DNA of 5,906 nucleotides, taken from NCBI GenBank assembly GCA_903871865.1, contig CAIQIL010000074.1:1-5906 (forward strand), read 5' to 3'. A model generated the notes under the pieces. The model had not been told where the DNA came from. It did not search any database and saw only the letters and a program-made list of their open reading frames with translations. A program made the position numbers and the translations under genes. The DNA is from an uncultured Burkholderiales bacterium. Its GTDB lineage: Bacteria; Pseudomonadota; Gammaproteobacteria; Burkholderiales; Burkholderiaceae_C. This document shows positions 1 to 3,707 of this stretch, piece by piece (position 1 is the stretch's first letter; each line of letters starts with the position of its first letter).

Positions 1-1
1 C

Positions 2-604
2 CGCGACGAGCTGCTGGTGGAGATTGGCCTGGGCCGCAAGATCGCGACCATGGTGGCCAAGCGCCTGGCCCAGATCATGGCCGAGCAGGGCGAGCGCCCC
101 GATGCGCTGACGCTGACGCTGGGCCGTTTTGCCGCCTCGGAGGCGCCGGCCATGGCGGCCGTGACCATCGATGGCAGCGAGGGTGCGACGGTGCAGCTGG
201 CGGCGTGCTGCTGTCCGGTGCCGGGCGACCCGATCGCTGGCTACCTGGGCCGTGGCGAAGGCCTGGTCGTGCACACCCAGACCTGTGGCACGGGCAAGCG
301 CCTGTTCGAGCGCGACAGCGAGCGTTGGATCGACGTGAGCTGGTCCGAAGAGCCTTCCCGCCTGTTCGAAACGGTGGTCAAGGTGCTGGTGGCCAATGGC
401 AAGGGCGTGCTCGCCCAGGTGGCGGCCAGCATCAGCAGCGCCGAGACCGACATCACCCACATCGAGATGGGCGACGAGCGCCTGGGCGAGACGGCCGAGC
501 TCAAACTCACCGTGGCCGTGCGCGACACCGAGCACCTGGCCGATGTGATGCGCATCCTGCGCCGCTGCCCGGTGGTGCTCAAGGTGGACCGCGTCTGCCC
601 TTGA
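2..604 (+). CDS. spoT: Bifunctional (p)ppGpp synthetase/hydrolase SpoT, C-terminal 200 residues (5' partial)
   Basis: This is the regulatory C-terminus of a RelA/SpoT-family enzyme, which makes and degrades the stringent-response alarmone (p)ppGpp in the cytoplasm. The reading frame is open from base 2, so the start and the hydrolase, synthetase and TGS domains lie upstream of the window. Visible residues 1-30 (RDELLVEIGLGRK) match the helical segment before the cysteine motif. Residues 67-95 hold the RIS/zinc-finger-like motif: CCCPVPGDPI, then VVHTQTC. In it C69, C70, H91 and C95 fall at the conserved positions. Residues 120-198 form a C-terminal ACT domain (FETVVKVLVANGKGVLAQVA), which senses amino-acid or ribosome status in the family. 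The ACT sequence looks more SpoT-like than RelA-like. The gene converges on greB, 42 nt away. RelA cannot be fully excluded without the catalytic domains; family membership is secure. Confidence 0.9.
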   Translation, partial: RDELLVEIGLGRKIATMVAKRLAQIMAEQGERPDALTLTLGRFAASEAPAMAAVTIDGSEGATVQLAACCCPVPGDPIAGYLGRGEGLVVHTQTCGTGKRLFERDSERWIDVSWSEEPSRLFETVVKVLVANGKGVLAQVAASISSAETDITHIEMGDERLGETAELKLTVAVRDTEHLADVMRILRRCPVVLKVDRVCP

Positions 605-650
605 GCGGTTTGATCGGTTTGTGATCGGCTTGAGCGGGTGTGCCGCTCAA
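601..650. repeat. Nested repeats and hairpin between convergent spoT and greB; possible terminator
   Basis: The stretch contains TTGAGCGG twice (601-608, 630-637), TGATCGG twice (611-617, 622-628) and the inverted copy CCGCTCAA once (643-650). The copy at 630-637 pairs perfectly with 643-650 across a 5-nt loop (GTGTG), giving an 8-bp stem. The copy at 601-608 could pair with the same arm as an alternative. The right arm overlaps the greB stop codon (647-649) and the left copy overlaps the spoT stop codon. Position between convergent genes suggests termination in both directions. Neither side has a T-run, so it is not a canonical intrinsic terminator. Confidence 0.5.
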
Positions 651-1210
651 TGCGCGGTCTGTGGGGCCGGGTAGCGCACGGTGATGACTTCCAGCCGCTC
701 CAGGCCGCCGGGCGTCATCAGCTGGACCTCGTCGCCTTCGCGTGACTTCAGCAGCGCCCGCGCGACGGGCGACACCCAGCTCACCTCGCCCTGCAGCGCG
801 TCGGCTTCGTCGATGCCCTTGATGGTGATGGTGCGGCTCACGCCGGCCTGCGTTTCGTAGGTCACGGTGGCGCCGAAGAAGACCTGGTCGCTGCCGTGGT
901 GCTGGCTGGGGTCGGCGACTTCGGCGATGTCCAGGCGCTTGGTCAGGAAGCGGATGCGTCGGTCGATTTCGCGCAGGCGCTTCTTGCCGTAGATGTAGTC
1001 GCCGTTCTCGGAGCGGTCGCCGTTGGAGGCGGCCCAGTGGACGATCTCCACGACCTTGGGGCGTTCGGTGTCGATCAGGTTGATCAGCTCGGTGCGCAGG
1101 CGCAGGTAGCCCTGCGGCGTCATGTAGTTGCGGGTGCCTGCGGGCAGGGGCGGCAGGGAGAGGTCGTCGTCCTCGTCGCCGTCCGATTCCTTGGTGAAAG
1201 CTTTGCTCAT
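647..1210 (-). CDS. greB: Transcript cleavage factor GreB
   Basis: This 187-residue protein belongs to the GreA/GreB family, which enters the RNA polymerase secondary channel and stimulates cleavage of backtracked RNA. After a low-complexity acidic leader (residues 8-18, ESDGDEDDDLS), residues 29-100 form the N-terminal coiled coil. It carries the family signature WAASNGDRSENGDYIYGKKR, with the acidic tip residues D65 and E68 that coordinate catalytic Mg2+ in the family. Residues 107-180 form the FKBP-like C-terminal domain (FFGATVTYE ... SPVARALLKSREGDEV). The GKKRLREIDRR spelling and the overall match favour GreB over GreA. The start MSKAFTKES was chosen because residues further upstream, although in an open frame to 1432, do not resemble the family. 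No Shine-Dalgarno is obvious before it. A weak CACAAT box (reverse complement of 1219-1224) lies 8 nt from the ATG, so a very short or leaderless mRNA is possible but unproven. Confidence 0.93.
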   Translation of the reverse strand: MSKAFTKESDGDEDDDLSLPPLPAGTRNYMTPQGYLRLRTELINLIDTERPKVVEIVHWAASNGDRSENGDYIYGKKRLREIDRRIRFLTKRLDIAEVADPSQHHGSDQVFFGATVTYETQAGVSRTITIKGIDEADALQGEVSWVSPVARALLKSREGDEVQLMTPGGLERLEVITVRYPAPQTAH

Positions 1211-1425
1211 GGGCTGGGATTGTGCCGAATCCGCACCATCTCCGACAGCGCCCGCCGGATTGCGCAACTTGTTCACGACCGGCACGGCTTTGTGGATGTG
1301 CCAGGCCCCCACGCAAGGGCGAATCTCGCAAAAATGAAATATCGGTGGCTCGCAGCGCGGTGTTTCGCAAGGCGAGGCGCGCATCGCCACCGGATGCAAT
1401 GCAGTTGCTGTCGGAGTTGTGCAAG
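1211..1425. other. Divergent intergenic region between greB and the signalling operon
   Basis: These 215 bases separate two divergent starts and should hold promoters for greB (-) and the operon (+). No convincing -35/-10 pair was found on either strand by eye. Visible elements are an AT-rich patch at 1330-1343 (AAAAATGAAATATC), the only such run nearby; a perfect 8-bp palindrome TTGCGCAA at 1260-1267; two TCGCAA copies 39 bp apart (1326-1331, 1365-1370); and a small inverted repeat GGCGA/TCGCC (1371-1375 and 1384-1388). Any of these could be an operator, but none is distinctive. Both flanking reading frames stay open into the gap, which is expected at this GC content and is not evidence of coding. 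Confidence 0.4.
1413..1416 (+). promoter_or_regulatory. Shine-Dalgarno deciding the start at 1426
   Basis: GGAG lies 9 nt before ATG 1426. Competing in-frame starts at 1222 and 1399 lack a comparable site. The site supports a 233-residue protein whose helix-turn-helix begins near residue 14. Confidence 0.55.
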
Positions 1426-2127
1426 ATGTCACAAGTGATCCCCCTGGGCCCTGGTGCCCGCATGCTCACCACCCGTGAAGCGGCTTTGCGCCTGGGCGTG
1501 TCCCTGCGCACGGTGCAGCTGTGGGTCGAGGCGGACATCCTGCCCGCGGCGCGCACGCCCGGCGGCCACCGCCGCATCCCCTACAACGCGGTCGAGGCGC
1601 TGGCGCTGAGCACCGGCCTGGGCGGCGAGCCCCTGGCGCGCCCGTCGCGGCTGCGCCCGAGCGCTGACTTCATGCCCGAACCGCTGCGCGAGGCTCCGCC
1701 CAAGGCGCGCCGCCATGTCGGTGGCATGGGACTGGCCATGCCGCAGGTGGACGTGTTGCTGGTGGCCGATGACGATGCCTGGCAGAACCGCTGCAAGCAG
1801 GCGCTGGCGCCGTTTGGTTCGGCGGTGAAGCTGCGCTTTGCCGAGACCGGCTACCTCGCGCTGCTGCAGATCGGACAGTCCGCACCGGACCTGCTCATCA
1901 CCAACCTGGAGCTGCCCGGCATGGACGGACTGGCCATGCTGCGCACGCTGCAGCGTTGCGAGTCCATGGCCGGCATGCGCGTGCTGGCGCTCACCCACCT
2001 GGACGAGCACGAGCTGGCCCGCCGCGGTGGCGTGCCCGATTGCGCCGAGCTGATGCACATGCCCGTGTCGGCCGAAGCCGTGGCCGTGAGGGTGGGGCGC
2101 TGGTTGCTGGGGCAAAGGGTCAGCTGA
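1426..2127 (+). CDS. Excisionase/MerR-like HTH DNA-binding protein with degenerate receiver domain
   Basis: This 233-residue protein is probably a cytoplasmic transcription regulator. Residues 14-52 form a winged helix-turn-helix of the excisionase/MerR-like type: LTTREAALRLGVSLRTVQLW, then the wing segment RTPGGHRRI. A Pro/Arg-rich linker (about 66-105) leads to a CheY-like receiver domain at 108-230. In the receiver the acidic pocket D115/D116, the PGMDG loop (164-168) and the switch T190 are present. The phospho-acceptor position is N160 (LLITNLELPGMDG) and the invariant Lys before Pro is M212 (LMHMPVS). It should therefore not be phosphorylated in the usual way. The domain order, DNA-binding first and receiver last, is the reverse of most response regulators. 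It is the first gene of the operon, 40 nt before a kinase-like gene that is also degenerate. The start rests on GGAG at 1413; M13 is a possible alternative. Target genes are unknown. Confidence 0.85.
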   Translation: MSQVIPLGPGARMLTTREAALRLGVSLRTVQLWVEADILPAARTPGGHRRIPYNAVEALALSTGLGGEPLARPSRLRPSADFMPEPLREAPPKARRHVGGMGLAMPQVDVLLVADDDAWQNRCKQALAPFGSAVKLRFAETGYLALLQIGQSAPDLLITNLELPGMDGLAMLRTLQRCESMAGMRVLALTHLDEHELARRGGVPDCAELMHMPVSAEAVAVRVGRWLLGQRVS

Positions 2128-2167
2128 AGCGACATCACCGTCCACCACAACACCCCAGGAGTCCACC

Positions 2168-3268
2168 ATGAACGAAGCCTTCAGAACCCTTTTTGACCAG
2201 GTCAAGAGTGGGGTGGTCTGGGTGGAGCGCAACGGCACCGTGCGCTACGCCAACAAGGCGGCCGTGCAAATGACGCCCGTCATGCTGGGCCAGGCCATGC
2301 TGGACCCGGTTGCTGAACGCACCGTCAAGGCGGCGGGGCAGGACATGCTCAGCCTGCCGTTCCAATTCGAGCTGACCACGCAGGAGACCACGCCAGACAC
2401 CATCCGTGCGGTGGTGATCGGGGCGCCGGTGGGCAAGGACCTGATGGTCGTGCTCAACAACGTCTCCGAGGAGCGCTGGTACTCGCACGCGCTGGAAAAC
2501 CTCGTCGGCTACATCGAGGCCGAGATGGCCGATCCCATCGAAGCCCTGGCGCAGAAGCTGCCGCAGATCGCGCATCTCGTGCAGCAGCCCGACACCACGG
2601 GCGAGTTGGCCCAGCTGGTGGCCGAAGCCCACACCCTGTCGGGCAAGCTGGGCAAGCTGCGCGACCTGGTCAGTGTGTTCGGTCAAAGTGCCATCCAGCG
2701 CGACGAGCGCATCCTCCTGCCTGGGCTGGTGCGCAGCGCCATCACCGAGGTGATGCCGCAGGCCCAGGCGCGCAACATCACCCTGGCCACTTTGGGTCTG
2801 GACGATCCCCTGCCCTCGGTTTACGGCAGTGTGCACTGGCTGGGCAAGGCGGTGGCGGAGTACCTCGAGCAGTCCATCCGCAGCGCACAGCCAGGGGGCT
2901 TGGTGGAACTGTCCATCCAGGCCTCCGGCACACGTGTGTTGGTGCGCGCCCGCAACCGCGGCATGTTCGTCTCGAACCACGAACGACGCAGCGCCTTCGT
3001 GCCCTTCGGGGTGGGCGATTCAGCCAAACCGACCGAGCCACGCCGCGGCATCGGGCTGGCTTTGAGCCAGCGCATCCTGGAGCAGCACGGCGGCTCAGTG
3101 CGCATCGAGGACGACTTCGAGTCGGTGGACTTCGTGCTGGAAATCCCGGCCGGTGCGCCCGCTTCCCAGGACGCCCAGTTGTCGGTCGAGCAGGCCCAGC
3201 GCTATGCCCGCGACATGTCGCAACTGATGGCGCGCGCCATGCACAAGCGGGTGCACCCGCAAGCTTGA
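2168..3268 (+). CDS. PAS-containing histidine-kinase-like protein, probable pseudokinase
   Basis: This 366-residue protein has no membrane segment and is likely cytoplasmic. Residues 1-100 look like a PAS sensor (LFDQVKSGVVWVERNGTVRY ... LMVVLNNVSEERWY). Residues 105-180 form a two-helix dimerisation region. Residues 215-328 form a GHKL ATPase fold ending in a good G2 box (RRGIGLALSQRILEQHGGS; G294, G296). Key catalytic residues appear lost. The H-box aligns as IEAEMADPIEAL, with A118 in place of the phospho-acceptor His although E119 and P123 remain. The N-box reads EYLEQSI, with Q235 for the Mg-binding Asn. The G1 box reads VRARNRGM, with A261 for the ATP-binding Asp. A tail at 330-366 looks helical. 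AGGAG at 2157-2161 lies 6 nt before the ATG. The gene sits 40 nt after the HTH-receiver gene and 15 nt before a response regulator. It may act as a scaffold or conformational switch. Residual activity through H155 (AHTLSG) is an outside possibility. Confidence 0.85.
   Translation: MNEAFRTLFDQVKSGVVWVERNGTVRYANKAAVQMTPVMLGQAMLDPVAERTVKAAGQDMLSLPFQFELTTQETTPDTIRAVVIGAPVGKDLMVVLNNVSEERWYSHALENLVGYIEAEMADPIEALAQKLPQIAHLVQQPDTTGELAQLVAEAHTLSGKLGKLRDLVSVFGQSAIQRDERILLPGLVRSAITEVMPQAQARNITLATLGLDDPLPSVYGSVHWLGKAVAEYLEQSIRSAQPGGLVELSIQASGTRVLVRARNRGMFVSNHERRSAFVPFGVGDSAKPTEPRRGIGLALSQRILEQHGGSVRIEDDFESVDFVLEIPAGAPASQDAQLSVEQAQRYARDMSQLMARAMHKRVHPQA
3247..3260 (+). repeat. Perfect 14-bp palindrome at the 3' end of the kinase-like gene
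   Basis: GCGGGTGCACCCGC is self-complementary. It lies inside the last codons of the kinase-like gene, ending 5 nt before the stop codon and 13 nt before the GGAG that serves the next gene. In RNA it could fold into a short GC hairpin. It may affect the downstream ribosome site or mRNA decay, but it also encodes protein and may be incidental. Confidence 0.35.
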
Positions 3269-3283
3269 TCACCGGAGTTCCCC

Positions 3284-3676
3284 ATGCCCCACCGCATCCT
3301 GATCGTCGAAGACCAGCCGGACATCTGCAAACTCATCCGCATGACGCTGGAGTTCGGTGACTTCGAGATCCACGAGGCCCACGACGGCGAAAGTGGCCTG
3401 AACATGGCCCGCGCCACCATGCCCGCGGTGATGCTGCTGGACGTGATGATGCCGGGCCTGCTGGACGGCTACCAGGTGTGCAGCCGCATCAAGCAGGACC
3501 CGAACCTGAGGCACATCCAGGTGGTGATGCTGACGGCGCGGGGCCAGGCCACCGACCTGGCCGCGGGCGAGGCAGCAGGTGCCGACGCCTACCTCGTCAA
3601 GCCCTTCAGCCCGCTGGAGTTGATCGAGCGCGTCGAGGCCATGGCCGCAGCGGCCACCGCAGCAGCCACCGACTGA
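3284..3676 (+). CDS. Single-domain CheY-like response regulator
   Basis: This 130-residue protein is a stand-alone receiver domain, the type that passes phosphoryl groups or acts by protein contact without its own DNA-binding output. All canonical residues are present: E9 and D10 of the acidic pocket (ILIVEDQPD), phospho-acceptor D53 (VMLLDVMMPGLLDG), T84 (VVMLTARG) and K106 followed by Pro-Phe (AYLVKPFSP). The domain ends near residue 120 and is followed by a short Ala-rich tail. GGAG at 3274-3277 sits 6 nt before the ATG, and the gap from the preceding gene is only 15 nt, so translation is probably coupled. The gene lies between a degenerate kinase and an intact sensor kinase. The intact kinase downstream is the most plausible phosphodonor. 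Its partner or output is unknown; the neighbouring pseudokinase or HTH pseudo-receiver are candidates. Confidence 0.95.
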   Translation: MPHRILIVEDQPDICKLIRMTLEFGDFEIHEAHDGESGLNMARATMPAVMLLDVMMPGLLDGYQVCSRIKQDPNLRHIQVVMLTARGQATDLAAGEAAGADAYLVKPFSPLELIERVEAMAAAATAAATD

Positions 3677-3692
3677 GCGCAGCCGGCTGCGC
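3677..3692 (+). repeat. Perfect 16-bp intercistronic palindrome
   Basis: GCGCAGCCGGCTGCGC begins immediately after the response-regulator stop codon (3674-3676). It fills half of the 31-nt gap before the sensor kinase. The RNA could form a 6-bp GC stem with a CCGG loop, ending 5 nt before the purine-rich GAGAGA that likely serves as ribosome site. With no T-run after it, it is not a standard terminator. It could protect the 3' end of the upstream message or lower expression of the kinase relative to the regulator. As DNA it could also be a protein-binding site. Confidence 0.5.
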
Positions 3693-3707
3693 ACCGCGAG
3701 AGACCCC

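Noticed and set aside
1330..1343. AT-rich patch as a promoter -10 element
   Set aside because: The best hexamers match the sigma-70 -10 consensus at only about half of positions and have no -35 at proper spacing on either strand. It is described only as part of the intergenic region.
1222..1425. N-terminal extension of the HTH protein to 1222
   Set aside because: The extra 68 residues are Pro/Arg/Cys-rich without domain character and start next to greB. ATG 1426 has a Shine-Dalgarno and places the HTH near the N-terminus.
1211..1432. N-terminal extension of greB to an ATG at 1432
   Set aside because: The extra residues do not resemble the Gre family, and the extension would overlap the start of the divergent HTH gene. 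The MSKAFTKES start is preferred.
896..1438. Open frame on the plus strand opposite greB
   Set aside because: greB on the minus strand is unmistakable. The opposing product is Val/Ala/Gly-rich with no family features.
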